Positions 1 to 9,047 are shown, numbered from the stretch's first letter. The stretch: 62,106 nt of DNA from Desulfomonilia bacterium (GCA_036567785.1 DATCTV010000010.1:1-62106); one strand, 5' to 3'. Notes: generated from the letters alone by a model not told the origin. Translations and numbers: made by a program.

Positions 1-155
1 AGAACCATACAGTCGGACTGGGTGACATAGTATCGGACTGCCGCATAGAAGGCATAACTCGGGACTTCGTAACCGTCTCCAAACTCCAGAACGGCTCAAC
101 ACTCCTTGTAAGACTTCCCGCTCCTGATTATGTTGAAAGAAAAAGTAAGAGATAA
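1..155 (+). CDS. C-terminal fragment of an unidentified protein (5' end outside window)
   Basis: The frame entered at base 3 is open to a TAA at 153-155 and gives about 50 residues ending ...APDYVERKSKR. The pattern VGLGDIVSDCRIEGITRDFVTV is unmistakably protein-like: a short beta-rich stretch in which a glycine-aspartate turn is followed by alternating hydrophobic residues. It is reminiscent of the small C-terminal beta domains of secretion or pilus proteins such as GspC or PilP, but that is only an impression. The stop lies two bases from the stop of the convergent DUF362 gene, so no terminator separates them. Confidence 0.55.
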   Translation, partial: NHTVGLGDIVSDCRIEGITRDFVTVSKLQNGSTLLVRLPAPDYVERKSKR

Positions 156-157
156 AA

Positions 158-1195
158 TCAAAGAGTTATAAGGTTATAGTCCTGCTTTCCAAGTCCGATA
201 AGTTCGGAATAGGGGAATAATGTCGTACCGTCCGACTTTGTAGCTTCCCTGAAGATGTCTTTGCCTCCATGCTTTTCAATTGTAAGATCATAGGCGGCTT
301 TATCGCAGGCTACCGGATCGATTGATGATGCAATGCCTATATCATGGCCTATTATTCTGGTATCAGTCATACAGTCGCAGTCTTTGGTGATGTTGTTTAT
401 AAAGGTGAGGCAGACAAGCTTTTTGTTCTTTACTGCGCCGAGGGCATATTCGGCGAGTCTGTGCTGGACTTCCGTGCCTGTTGCACCGCCCCATGGAACG
501 GAGATAGCCTCTTCCGGGCAAACGGCTATGCACAGTGCGCATCCCTGGCATATGTTATGATCGATTCTGGCTTTGCCGTTTACGAGGGTGATGGCGTCGG
601 CCTGACATGATTCAATGCATATACCGCATCCCGTACATCTTTTGCCGGGAGAGGGTTTTACCTTTGAATGCATTTCAAGCTTTCCTCCGCGAGAGCCGGA
701 GCCCATGCCTAGATTTTTTATAGCACCCCCGAAGCCGCACATTATATGCCCCTTGAAATGGCTGATGGCAATGATTGCATCAGCTTCAGCAATAGCCTTT
801 GCAATTCTTACCTTATCAAATATTCTGCCCGGGATATTTATTACAGTTTCTTCATTGCCGTCATCCCCGTCAGCGATTATGACGGGAAGTCCAAGTGCTG
901 CAAAGCCATGCTCTTCCGCGATCTTTATGTGGTCCCTGCCGTTATGCCTCATGCCTCGGTAAAGAGTGTTGGCGTCGGTCAGGAAACAGTTGTTACTGTG
1001 TTTGATCAATTCGTTTACTACAGGGGTTATTTGAACGGGTTTTACAAAACGTGTGTTGCCTTCTTCTCCGAAATGAAGCTTTACCGCAACCCTGTCGTCT
1101 TTAGCAATCCCGGGTTTCAGATCATCAAGAGCCGCCATGAAAACTTTAGATATTGCCTCGCTGTCAAATTTCGATGAGAAGTATACGTTCGCCAT
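158..1195 (-). CDS. DUF362 domain protein with two 4Fe-4S clusters
   Basis: 345 residues. Residues about 1-180 match the DUF362 family (KLHFGEEGN, then SHFKGH and GFGGAIKNLGMG), followed by two ferredoxin motifs, CTGCGICIESC and CQGCALCIAVCP, and a C-terminal extension typical of the family. The role is unknown; a cytoplasmic iron-sulfur electron carrier or enzyme is the usual assumption. No signal peptide is seen. It lies four bases downstream of the PIN-PhoH gene on the same strand and probably shares its transcript. The upstream Shine-Dalgarno is weak. Confidence 0.9.
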   Translation of the reverse strand: MANVYFSSKFDSEAISKVFMAALDDLKPGIAKDDRVAVKLHFGEEGNTRFVKPVQITPVVNELIKHSNNCFLTDANTLYRGMRHNGRDHIKIAEEHGFAALGLPVIIADGDDGNEETVINIPGRIFDKVRIAKAIAEADAIIAISHFKGHIMCGFGGAIKNLGMGSGSRGGKLEMHSKVKPSPGKRCTGCGICIESCQADAITLVNGKARIDHNICQGCALCIAVCPEEAISVPWGGATGTEVQHRLAEYALGAVKNKKLVCLTFINNITKDCDCMTDTRIIGHDIGIASSIDPVACDKAAYDLTIEKHGGKDIFREATKSDGTTLFPYSELIGLGKQDYNLITL

Positions 1196-1199
1196 ATGT

Positions 1200-2405
1200 T
1201 TACAACCCCGTTTTTAGAACAAGGTCCGTAATGGGACCTCTTGACTTGCTGCCCTTGAGAACCATATGCCCGTAGTTCGGGTATCCTTTGAATTTCTTTA
1301 CGATCCAGTTAAGGCCGTTGTTTGACGAATTGAGGTAGGGATGGTCAACCTGGTTCGTATCGCCCAGAACATAGCATTTCACGTTTTCACCCATGCGTGT
1401 GAGCAGGGCCCTTGTCTGGTAGCGGGTCATGTTCTGTGCTTCGTCGATTATAACCACTGCATTCTCGATATTCATGCCGCGGATGAAGTTTAAACTGACT
1501 ATCTCTATCTTTTTCGGATTCAGTTCCAGTCGTGTGCTCTGGGAATCAAGGAACAGAGAGTTTGCGGGCCTCTGGCTGTGCAGTTTCACAATGAGATCAA
1601 GAATGCCACGCATGTATGGCGCAAGCTTTTCTTTTTCATCACCAGGCAGATAGCCGAGCTTTTCCCCGATTTCAACTACCGGCTTGAAAATGAAGATCCT
1701 GTCAAATGCCTTTGGTTTCTGGAGAACGAGATGGAAAGCGCATGCAAGAGCGACAAAGGTCTTTCCGAAACCTGCTTCCGACTGGAGCGTCACGACGTCG
1801 ATATGATGTGAAAGCATAAGCTCCATTGCACAATTCTGGTAAACGGTTCTGGGTTTTACTCCCCATGGGTTATGCTCATAATCGATATATGCCTCTTTTC
1901 CTTCAAACCACAGCTGTCCGTTTGTATCCCAGTAAAATGAGTTTGAAATCTTTTCATCGGTTTCTTTTATGAACCCGGTGTAAAGCTGGCTTTCCGAATG
2001 GAACGGTTTGGAATCGCGGAATTCCTGAGCCCTGAAACCCTCTACCAGAAGCCTTACCCTGAACATCCTGTCATTTGATACGATCACAGGTTCATAGCCG
2101 CTTATAAAACGTTCTTCATTGACGTGTGCATATTTGATATCTTCAAGGATATCATCGTCGTTGGTCTCGCTTCCGGTATATGTCTTGTGGGGTATTTTTA
2201 TTATATTCAGTCTTGTATCGTCTTCAAGCCTTGTGGCGATCAGGCTTATAATGTGGCTCAGATCGGCTCTTTTTTTAAGCCTGTCCAACTCCATTATGAC
2301 TGAATATGGTATCAGCACACGGTTTTCTTCTCCGTTTCTGAACATATCAATACAGTCAGGATTTTCAATCAGCGCATTGGTGTCGAGGATATAACATTTT
2401 TTCAT
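1200..2405 (-). CDS. PIN domain - PhoH family ATPase (YlaK type)
   Basis: 401 residues. The N-terminal PIN nuclease-like domain begins with YILDTNALIENP and carries acidic residues D8, E14 and a later VIMELD. The C-terminal PhoH ATPase has the P-loop EAGFGKT, the conserved IFKPVVEIGEKLGYLPGD block, a Walker B VVIIDEAQN and VLGDTNQVDHP. In this family the pairing is thought to act in RNA metabolism, as helicase plus ribonuclease; that comes from the family, not from this sequence. The gene starts inside the stop of the methyltransferase gene (ATGA overlap at 2402-2405). Confidence 0.93.
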   Translation of the reverse strand: MKKCYILDTNALIENPDCIDMFRNGEENRVLIPYSVIMELDRLKKRADLSHIISLIATRLEDDTRLNIIKIPHKTYTGSETNDDDILEDIKYAHVNEERFISGYEPVIVSNDRMFRVRLLVEGFRAQEFRDSKPFHSESQLYTGFIKETDEKISNSFYWDTNGQLWFEGKEAYIDYEHNPWGVKPRTVYQNCAMELMLSHHIDVVTLQSEAGFGKTFVALACAFHLVLQKPKAFDRIFIFKPVVEIGEKLGYLPGDEKEKLAPYMRGILDLIVKLHSQRPANSLFLDSQSTRLELNPKKIEIVSLNFIRGMNIENAVVIIDEAQNMTRYQTRALLTRMGENVKCYVLGDTNQVDHPYLNSSNNGLNWIVKKFKGYPNYGHMVLKGSKSRGPITDLVLKTGL

Positions 2406-3295
2406 AAACCGGCCCGCCTTGATGTTTTATTGATTCCGGATAAAGGATTAAAAGCCCGAAATATCGCATCATCTTTTGTAATGTTCAGCAATCCTTTTGA
2501 AACTGTCTGTTCGTATAGTCTTTTATAAAAATTATCCTCAATGTCTCTTATTTTATGTGGGTGTGAATCAATTATATCTTTAAACAATAAAGGCCTTTTT
2601 TTTGCAATGTATTCAATGCAGTCCGATAAGTCATCCGGGGAGAAAAGCATCGAATTGTTGTATGGCAGCATCTCAACTTTCTCAAAATGAGGTTTCAACT
2701 GCTGATAACCGTCTTCAAGGCAGAATGCTTTAAGAAGCTTGTTTATTGCAAATTCTTCAGGTGCGGTAATGCCTGTATGTTCCATGCTGGACGGGATTAA
2801 CTCCGTGATCTCTTTCAGGGAATCCCTGCTGTGGGTTATTGCAATGAAAATGCCGTCGGATTTCAGAATTCTTGAAATGTCTTTGATCAGATGCGGGAAA
2901 AAATATAATGAATAGCTGGCTATGATGAGATCGTATGTCCGGCTGTCAATTGCTGTTATATAATCAGCGCCATTCCTGATGAATGTTCCCGAATAACCGC
3001 TCTTTTCGACTGTTCTTAAAAAAGGAACCTCATTGGAATCTACGATGTCAATACCTGTGATACTGGCATCAGGCGCAAGCTTGTCTTTAAGGGTTTCTTC
3101 GAAAAGGCCATAACCGCAGCCAAGATCGAGTACATTGCCGACCCGGGAGATATCTATTCCCGAAAGGGCGATTTCCCTGATATCGCGCTTGTTTGTTGAA
3201 TATCTTGAAATTATATTTTTAGTGAATTTGTGATCATGAACCTTTTCATATGTTCTGGTAATGTCTTCTTCTGAGTACAGGTGGTTTCGGCTCAT
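2402..3295 (-). CDS. class I SAM-dependent methyltransferase, putative
   Basis: 297 residues. The glycine-rich SAM motif I is VLDLGCGYGLFE at about residues 56-67, followed by the acidic motif ITGIDIVDS and a post-motif region LIIASYSLYFFPHLIKDI, as in Methyltransf_11/25 proteins. The substrate cannot be read from the sequence. It is the first gene of a three-gene minus-strand run with PIN-PhoH and the DUF362 ferredoxin. No good ribosome-binding site precedes the ATG at 3295. Confidence 0.85.
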   Translation of the reverse strand: MSRNHLYSEEDITRTYEKVHDHKFTKNIISRYSTNKRDIREIALSGIDISRVGNVLDLGCGYGLFEETLKDKLAPDASITGIDIVDSNEVPFLRTVEKSGYSGTFIRNGADYITAIDSRTYDLIIASYSLYFFPHLIKDISRILKSDGIFIAITHSRDSLKEITELIPSSMEHTGITAPEEFAINKLLKAFCLEDGYQQLKPHFEKVEMLPYNNSMLFSPDDLSDCIEYIAKKRPLLFKDIIDSHPHKIRDIEDNFYKRLYEQTVSKGLLNITKDDAIFRAFNPLSGINKTSRRAGL

Positions 3296-3372
3296 GATTT
3301 AACTGAATATTAAAAGATTGAATATCCTTTTTCAACCCTGATTGAATCAAAACAGCAGAATTATTATTTGAA

Positions 3373-5793
3373 TCAGGAGTTGATACGGACGACTTTCGAA
3401 TGGTCGGATCCAGTGAAATTTGCATTGGCGAATGAGGTTATACCGGCAAATCCGGCAGGCGCGGACTTATTATCCAGTATCAAAATCAGTTTCAGGGTTC
3501 CTGTAATCGTTTTGCCGTTATGTGTTTTCATATCAACAGGCATGCTTATAGAAAAAGGTGACTTCCGTTTTGCTGCCGAAATCCCTTTTATGAAAGCATC
3601 GCCTAGCGCCTGAATGGATTCCCTCGTATACAGGAAATCTCCTGACATGTTAAGGGCTCCTTCCCTTGAGTATCCGAGCAGGAACTCTATCGACGGGCTT
3701 ATGTAAGTAAAACACAGCGACATGTCCGTAAACCAGACCAGGTCGTTCGTATTATCGGTTAAGGCTTTTATATGACTGGCGGGTAGCAATGATGATGTCC
3801 AGTCTGTAATGTCCGCTATCGCACACCTGTATATGCTGTTCCGAGATATATCATATCCAGCTGATTCAATCTTCAGTCCCAGTAATGAGGTTTTTCCATG
3901 TGAATATTTTGACTGCAGTTCGATGATTCTTGCAGCATTATTCCCCTGTGAAAATTTTACCAGCTCTTTCTCGAATTTTGCCAGAGATCTGGATGTAATA
4001 ATTTTTGATATTGATAACAGCCTGACGTCGGAAGGCTGGATTCCAAGGATCTGCACAGCTTTAATATCTGCTTCGATAATGATGTAATCCTTATCCAAAT
4101 AAAAGGTTCCGATTGCATTCTGCATCTTTCGCCCATATTGTCTTGAGAATTCTTCCGATAGAATCTCCACATGTTTTTTCCATGATATGTCTCTGAGACT
4201 GCATATTATACCGGTGCATTCGCCGGAAGAGGTGAAAATTCCCGAAGTCGTCATCTCTATCGGAATCCTACTGGCGTCCTTGGCGATCAGAAAATTTTCA
4301 ATCGGAGCGTCTGAGAAAAATGACCTGCCGGCCTTGTAATAAGAGAGCCTAAGCATGAGTGCGTTTGTAAGAGCCGGATACAGTTCCCTGCCAAGCAGAT
4401 CAAACGGACTGTTTATGAAGATATTTCTCAGTTCATCCTCTGAATAACCGGTCATTGCTGCAAGCGACGGGCTTATGTATTCAGTTTTCAGTGAATTGTC
4501 AAAAATCAGAACAGCGTCTCTTAAGCTTGAACTGAGCCTGCTGTATTGTTTTTCAACATCATTCAGTCTGGTTTCGTAGTATTTTTGTCTGTCAATATTC
4601 CTGTATATTCCTCTGATCGAAAGCGGTATTCCTGATTCGTTGAATTCGGCGCAGACAATTGTTTCAGCAAAGAAGCTTGTCCCGTCTTTTCGGGAAATCC
4701 GGGTCTCCAGGATGCATGCTTCATTTATTGCTGTCCTTGGGAGCAATGTGAGTATTTTTTTTATGTCATCAGGAGTGAAAACATCCCTCAATGTTTGTTT
4801 GAGAGATTCCTCCAATGAAAATCCCCGTTCTTTTTCATCAGAGGGGCTCATATATTTGACGTTCAGATTCATGTCGGCAACAAAAACCACGTCCTTCAGA
4901 TATCCTGAAAGGATATTCCTGCTGTCGTTTAATGCCTTTTCGTTTAAAGAAAGCCTGTGCTTAAGGTCTTCAATGTCCGTAATCAGGCAGACGGTTCCGG
5001 TCTGGATGCCATTATTCACAAGAGGATGGCTTTTAATGATAATCCACCTGCTGTCTCCGTTCTTCATTTTTATACGACGTTCAGATGTGTTTCTGTCTGA
5101 AAGGAATGCCTTTACAGATGCCTGCCTGTATTCAACCTGCGTATTTTTGTCCCAGTAAAGGAAATCCATCAGACTGCTTCCGATAAGCTCTTTTTTTTCA
5201 AAACCGCTTATTGCGGAAAGGCGTCCATCAATGTTTGTGATCCTGGCATCACGGTCAAGCCACAATATCATATCGCTGACATTATCTATAATGAAGCGAT
5301 AATCGGAGCTTGTTTTCTTCAGATCGTTCAAATATTGCGAATAATGAATATATTTCGCATATTCCACAGCTGCATCTGAAAGTATTGACAGGTCGGAAGG
5401 GACCCACTGCCTTTCTCTGACATCCATGCATATGACAAAACCCCAGAATACCCCTTCTGTAAGTATTGCGGATGTCAGGTATGAACTTGATTTCTTGATC
5501 TTCAAAAATTCGATTTCTTCGACCCTTGATGAATTTCCCCATGATGTAAGATTTACCGATGTCTTATTAATAAGCGACACAAGGAAAGAGTCTTTTATCT
5601 CAAATTCATTATCATCAAAGATGGTCATGCCTCCGGATCTTGTCCATGAAAGAAACTTTCTGATCTTATCAGATTTTATATCGCTGGCTTCGTAGACAAT
5701 AACCTGATCAACGTCGAGCCTGTGACCGACTGACATGGTTATTGAATTCAGAATGTCTTTAGGGTCCCATTCTCTTGATTGCGTTTCCAGCAT
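3373..5793 (-). CDS. GAF-PAS multi-domain sensor protein without output domain (first paralog)
   Basis: 806 residues from the ATG at 5793. An upstream in-frame TTG at 5829 exists but would sit about 3 bases from the predicted transcription start. A GAF-like region (about residues 1-150) is followed by five PAS-like units; the clearest are MILWLDRDARITNIDG, VVFVADMNLNVKYMSP, AVLIFDNSLKTEYISP and LVWFTDMSLCFTYISP. The protein ends after the last PAS unit: no histidine kinase, GGDEF, methyl-accepting or HTH module is visible. It is paralogous to the next gene (6010-7953), most clearly in the C-terminal 110 residues (DNTNDLVW... versus ENTNDLVW...). Ligand and partner are unknown. Confidence 0.85.
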   Translation of the reverse strand: MLETQSREWDPKDILNSITMSVGHRLDVDQVIVYEASDIKSDKIRKFLSWTRSGGMTIFDDNEFEIKDSFLVSLINKTSVNLTSWGNSSRVEEIEFLKIKKSSSYLTSAILTEGVFWGFVICMDVRERQWVPSDLSILSDAAVEYAKYIHYSQYLNDLKKTSSDYRFIIDNVSDMILWLDRDARITNIDGRLSAISGFEKKELIGSSLMDFLYWDKNTQVEYRQASVKAFLSDRNTSERRIKMKNGDSRWIIIKSHPLVNNGIQTGTVCLITDIEDLKHRLSLNEKALNDSRNILSGYLKDVVFVADMNLNVKYMSPSDEKERGFSLEESLKQTLRDVFTPDDIKKILTLLPRTAINEACILETRISRKDGTSFFAETIVCAEFNESGIPLSIRGIYRNIDRQKYYETRLNDVEKQYSRLSSSLRDAVLIFDNSLKTEYISPSLAAMTGYSEDELRNIFINSPFDLLGRELYPALTNALMLRLSYYKAGRSFFSDAPIENFLIAKDASRIPIEMTTSGIFTSSGECTGIICSLRDISWKKHVEILSEEFSRQYGRKMQNAIGTFYLDKDYIIIEADIKAVQILGIQPSDVRLLSISKIITSRSLAKFEKELVKFSQGNNAARIIELQSKYSHGKTSLLGLKIESAGYDISRNSIYRCAIADITDWTSSLLPASHIKALTDNTNDLVWFTDMSLCFTYISPSIEFLLGYSREGALNMSGDFLYTRESIQALGDAFIKGISAAKRKSPFSISMPVDMKTHNGKTITGTLKLILILDNKSAPAGFAGITSFANANFTGSDHSKVVRINS

Positions 5794-5831
5794 ATCCTTT
5801 TTCTCGCAAAATACATAATTATATTCCAACT

Positions 5832-5867
5832 GATTTGCTGTATAGCAAATCGAAATATTTCATGCAA
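5832..5867 (-). promoter_or_regulatory. promoter with overlapping perfect palindrome upstream of first PAS gene
   Basis: On the minus strand TTGCAT (5862-5867), a 17-base spacer and TATACA (5839-5844) form a plausible sigma-70 promoter. A perfect 8-base inverted repeat, GATTTGCT-N4-AGCAAATC, spans 5832-5851 and covers the -10 element, as expected for a repressor site. A related ATTTGCTAT element lies at 8077-8085 upstream of the tandem HTH genes. Both are visual matches only. Confidence 0.55.
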
Positions 5868-6009
5868 TATTAATATTAACCAATTAAAACAATAAGATAC
5901 GACTATTATTCCGCCAAGTGTAAGAGATTGAATTAACATATTGCGAATAATAATAACAGAATTTGCTACCAGGAAATACGAATTTGATGATTTTATTCAG
6001 ACTTCGTGT

Positions 6010-7953
6010 TTATTGAATGGGGTCTTTAATGTTGATGTTGAAACATGTAATCCCGATAAATCCCATGCAATTTTCAGATTCATCGCAGAAAGGAAAGATT
6101 TTCATATTGCCTCTTATTTTTTCCCCTGATGAGGACACCATATCTGCGGGAAATGTTTTCATCCACCCGAAATCCTTTTTCCGTGCTGCAACAAGGCCTT
6201 CTAAAAGGGCTATGGCTATATTTGCCAATGTCTCGGTTGTTGTTATCTCATCACCATACATTCTCATTGCTTTTTCTGGTTTATATCCAAGCAGCCATTC
6301 GATTGAAGGGCTTATGTAGATGTACTTCAAATCCATATCCGTTACCCAGACCAGATCATTTGTGTTTTCTGATATCTTCTTAATTAGGTAGGCAGGAATT
6401 TCAGATTTTTTTTCGTTGATTGTCATGGCGACAGTGGAAGGTATGGCGCCATGGGTGAAGTGCTTCAAATGAGCAGTTGCTTTGAGTATCTGTTTTGAGG
6501 GGAGAAGGATTTCAAGGTCGATATCCTTTTCTTTGTTATGTGTTAACTTCATAAATTCGGATTTCAGATTATATTTATCGATAATATCCAGATTGTCCGG
6601 ACTCATTAATCTTTTTTTCCCGTCATCCTTCCAGATAAGCGATTCCGCTTTCTGGGTGGCATTAATAATATCGCAATCCATATTCCAGAGTATGACTTTT
6701 TCCTTTAATCCGGAAAAAAAATCCATATATAATCTGGATTCATGATGAAATGATTCCTTTCTGTTGAATTCATAAGGTTCTATAATACATAAGGTCTGTA
6801 TTGTACCGTCATTTACCGCCAGAGATCTGAATTCAGAGCTGAAATTTGCATAATCTCCGCTTTTCAGTTTTAATCTGAAATTTTCCCATGGCGTCTGCCT
6901 GAAGGGATTCGATGCAAGCTTTATTATGTTCTCTCTGTCTTCCGGATGTAAAAAATCTTCAAACGGTTTTCCTGTTAATTCATCGGGACTGTAGCTTATA
7001 ATGCTGGCGCTGTTTTTCAGGGCGTTTATGATTCTTGAGTCTTTATCTAGATAAAGGATCGCGACTTTAAGGATATCAAGCAGGGCTTCGTAAGATTTGA
7101 TGATTTCCAGAGACGAAACGAGAGGCTCTTTTATCCTGTTGATATTAACCGCAAGACACAGGTTTTTCTGGGATTCTCCTTCAGCCTCAGCATGGTAGAA
7201 AAACAATTTATACCAGATGCAGGTTCCTTTGCCGGATATTATTCGGATCTCTTCTGAAATAGGCCGGTTGTTGACCGATAACAATATTCTTTCAAAAGAC
7301 GGCCTGTCATTCGGATGGATTATATCAAGGATGTTCTTTTCAAGCAGAACCTGTCTTGGAACATCCAGATCTGAAAGTATATTTCCGCCAGCATCTTCAA
7401 TGGCTCCTTGTTTATTAAAAATCAAATACCCGTCAGCAGCATATTTGCTCATCCATGCAGGCATTCCTGATGTCCTGTTATCTGAAAGGCGGTCCTTAAT
7501 ATAAATGTATTTCGTTAATCTGTTTACTGATTCCAGGAGTTCCGGCAGATCATCAAGTTGAAACTCCTTTTTATTATTACCTTTGACGCAGCATACACAT
7601 CCCCATAACTTTCCACTGATGCTTATAGGGGCAAATAGTATAAAGTGAACTCCATTTTTTATTAGGGAATCCAGCATGACTTTATTGTAGCTGTGCAGGG
7701 GTTCGAAATATGGATAAAGTACCTGCAATTTTTCATAAACCCTTGGAAGTTTAATAGAAATTTTCGAGATTTCCGCGAAAGGGAATACGTTGTTTGAGCT
7801 TTCTTGAAGTATCTCATCTCTATCAGGATAAAATCTTATTATTGCTGCCGAATTCATCTCGATTCTTTTGCATAAGTTGTTCAGGCTATTTATTATTTTT
7901 GTATCAATCTCAATTAAAATACCTTCCGGTCTCATGAGATGGGAATATAGCAT
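6010..7953 (-). CDS. GAF-PAS multi-domain sensor protein without output domain (second paralog)
   Basis: 647 residues. A GAF-like N-terminus (to about residue 150) is followed by about four PAS-like units, including GYLIFNKQGAIEDAGG, AILYLDKDSRIINALK and the conserved last unit LVWVTDMDLKYIYISPSIEW. As in its neighbour, the chain ends after the last PAS domain with no transmitter or effector domain. Arrangement and C-terminal identity point to duplication. The start could also be the second methionine at 7935; neither ATG has a good Shine-Dalgarno. It is transcribed away from the HTH pair at 8117. Confidence 0.85.
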   Translation of the reverse strand: MLYSHLMRPEGILIEIDTKIINSLNNLCKRIEMNSAAIIRFYPDRDEILQESSNNVFPFAEISKISIKLPRVYEKLQVLYPYFEPLHSYNKVMLDSLIKNGVHFILFAPISISGKLWGCVCCVKGNNKKEFQLDDLPELLESVNRLTKYIYIKDRLSDNRTSGMPAWMSKYAADGYLIFNKQGAIEDAGGNILSDLDVPRQVLLEKNILDIIHPNDRPSFERILLSVNNRPISEEIRIISGKGTCIWYKLFFYHAEAEGESQKNLCLAVNINRIKEPLVSSLEIIKSYEALLDILKVAILYLDKDSRIINALKNSASIISYSPDELTGKPFEDFLHPEDRENIIKLASNPFRQTPWENFRLKLKSGDYANFSSEFRSLAVNDGTIQTLCIIEPYEFNRKESFHHESRLYMDFFSGLKEKVILWNMDCDIINATQKAESLIWKDDGKKRLMSPDNLDIIDKYNLKSEFMKLTHNKEKDIDLEILLPSKQILKATAHLKHFTHGAIPSTVAMTINEKKSEIPAYLIKKISENTNDLVWVTDMDLKYIYISPSIEWLLGYKPEKAMRMYGDEITTTETLANIAIALLEGLVAARKKDFGWMKTFPADMVSSSGEKIRGNMKIFPFCDESENCMGFIGITCFNINIKDPIQ

Positions 7954-8070
7954 GAAGAGTATATGGGCAAGGTATTTTTACACCACCCTGATTATGGGGA
8001 ATATATTTCTTTGGGAAAATAAATTCAAAATTGCAAATAAGACGATATTAATCGAACAGCGAATTACGTA

Positions 8071-8111
8071 TTGACAATTTGCTATGTGTAAATTATGTAA
8101 AATTCAAGGAG
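8071..8111 (+). promoter_or_regulatory. candidate promoter, operator-like repeat and RBS for the tandem HTH genes
   Basis: TTGACA at 8071-8076 is followed 17 bases later by TATGTA (8094-8099). The spacer is the imperfect inverted repeat ATTTGC-TATGT-GTAAAT, sharing ATTTGCTAT with the palindrome at 5832-5851. The Shine-Dalgarno AAGGAG at 8106-8111 sits five bases before the ATG at 8117, which fixes that start over the upstream ATG at 8084. The leader would be very short, so the -10 assignment is tentative. On the minus strand the related ATTTGCAAT occurs at 8030-8038, facing the second PAS gene. Confidence 0.45.
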
Positions 8112-8116
8112 CAGTA

Positions 8117-8404
8117 ATGACTTTAAAAACATGGCTTCAGATTAATAGTATTAATCAGAAGACGGTTGCTGATGAGCTGAAGATATCACGCAGCTATTTC
8201 TGCCAGATTGCCGCAGGAAAGCGTATTCCGACTAAGGATATTGCCCTGAGAATAGAGGGTTATACAAACGGCAAGGTGTCAAGGATGGAACTGCTGTATC
8301 CAAGAGAAATCAGGCATGAGCTGAATGCAGAAAATGATATGATTATTGTTGGCTCTCCTCTTTCCGAGGATATCAGGCAGAAAGTGTTATCATCAGTTAA
8401 ATAG
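8117..8404 (+). CDS. Cro/YdaS-like helix-turn-helix protein (tandem copy 1)
   Basis: 95 residues from the ATG with the good RBS. Residues 1-65 form an XRE/Cro-type HTH: INQKTVADELKISRSYFCQI carries the two HTH helices, and TNGKVSRMELLYP is the end-of-domain signature of Cro/YdaS-type regulators. A further 27 residues follow. It is clearly paralogous to the next gene (LYPREI versus LYPMEF). Such proteins normally repress their own and a divergent promoter. No toxin partner, integrase or other phage gene is adjacent; the divergent neighbour is a PAS protein. Confidence 0.85.
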   Translation: MTLKTWLQINSINQKTVADELKISRSYFCQIAAGKRIPTKDIALRIEGYTNGKVSRMELLYPREIRHELNAENDMIIVGSPLSEDIRQKVLSSVK

Positions 8405-8420
8405 GGGAAAGGTGAAAAAT

Positions 8421-8630
8421 ATGCAGCTTTTAAGAAAATGGTTGGACAACAAGGGTATCAGTCAGAAAGAGTTTGCAGACATGATTGGTGTTGCACCAAG
8501 TACTGTTTACAGGGTTATAACAGGCAAAACCAGGCCAAAACTGGATGTTGCAAAAAGAATAGAAATACTGACTGATGGTGAGGTTTCCCGTTGGTCGGTT
8601 CTATATCCCATGGAATTTAAAATACAGTAG
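8421..8630 (+). CDS. Cro/YdaS-like helix-turn-helix protein (tandem copy 2)
   Basis: 69 residues starting at the ATG at 8421, preceded by AAAGGTG. A longer upstream frame from 8346 overlaps copy 1 and lacks an RBS, and a GTG at 8412 is a second candidate. The HTH is ISQKEFADMIGVAPSTVYRVITGK, followed by LTDGEVSRWSVLYP. It lies 16 bases after copy 1 and is surely cotranscribed. Two related but diverged repressors side by side suggest heterodimers or distinct operator preferences, which is inference. Confidence 0.85.
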   Translation: MQLLRKWLDNKGISQKEFADMIGVAPSTVYRVITGKTRPKLDVAKRIEILTDGEVSRWSVLYPMEFKIQ

Positions 8631-8762
8631 TTTTAAATTTTATTGTTTTTGAAAGAAGGGGGTCTTTTTATATTGCATGCCGGTGTGGCAGGGGAGTTAT
8701 AAGAAACTGGCGAATCAATCAATTTCAGATACTTCCCGGCATTGGCATTTGTTTCAGGAAAG

Positions 8763-8795
8763 GCAGCGGACAGTTTATATATCCGCTGCTTTTTG
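8763..8795 (+). terminator. intrinsic terminator after HTH pair
   Basis: GCAGCGGA (8763-8770) pairs perfectly with TCCGCTGC (8782-8789) across an 11-base AT-rich loop, and a run of T follows at once. It lies about 130 bases past the second HTH stop. Confidence 0.8.
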
Positions 8796-9012
8796 TTCAT
8801 ATGGTCATCATGTATATATTGGGCAGGAAGAGGCCTAATCCTTTCTGAATGGACTTTCCGTGTTTACTTTATAAATTGTTTATTTCTATAAGGTTGATAT
8901 AAATAACAATTATTTTCAATATGATATCTGATAACAATAATTGCTGAACGCATTAAGGCTCAAGCTGCTTGACTTTTTAAAGGATATTTGATTATCAGCT
9001 TTTAAGTAAACT

Positions 9013-9047
9013 GATACTGGTGGATACCAACTGCCGGTATCTTTTTT
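9013..9047 (+). terminator. terminator-like hairpin in the greA leader
   Basis: GATACTGG (9013-9020) pairs with CCGGTATC (9034-9041, one G-T pair), followed by six T at 9042-9047. It ends only about 20 bases before the greA ATG and lies between the AT-rich promoter tract and the coding start, so it would act inside the greA leader rather than at the end of an upstream gene, which already has a terminator. Confidence 0.6.
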
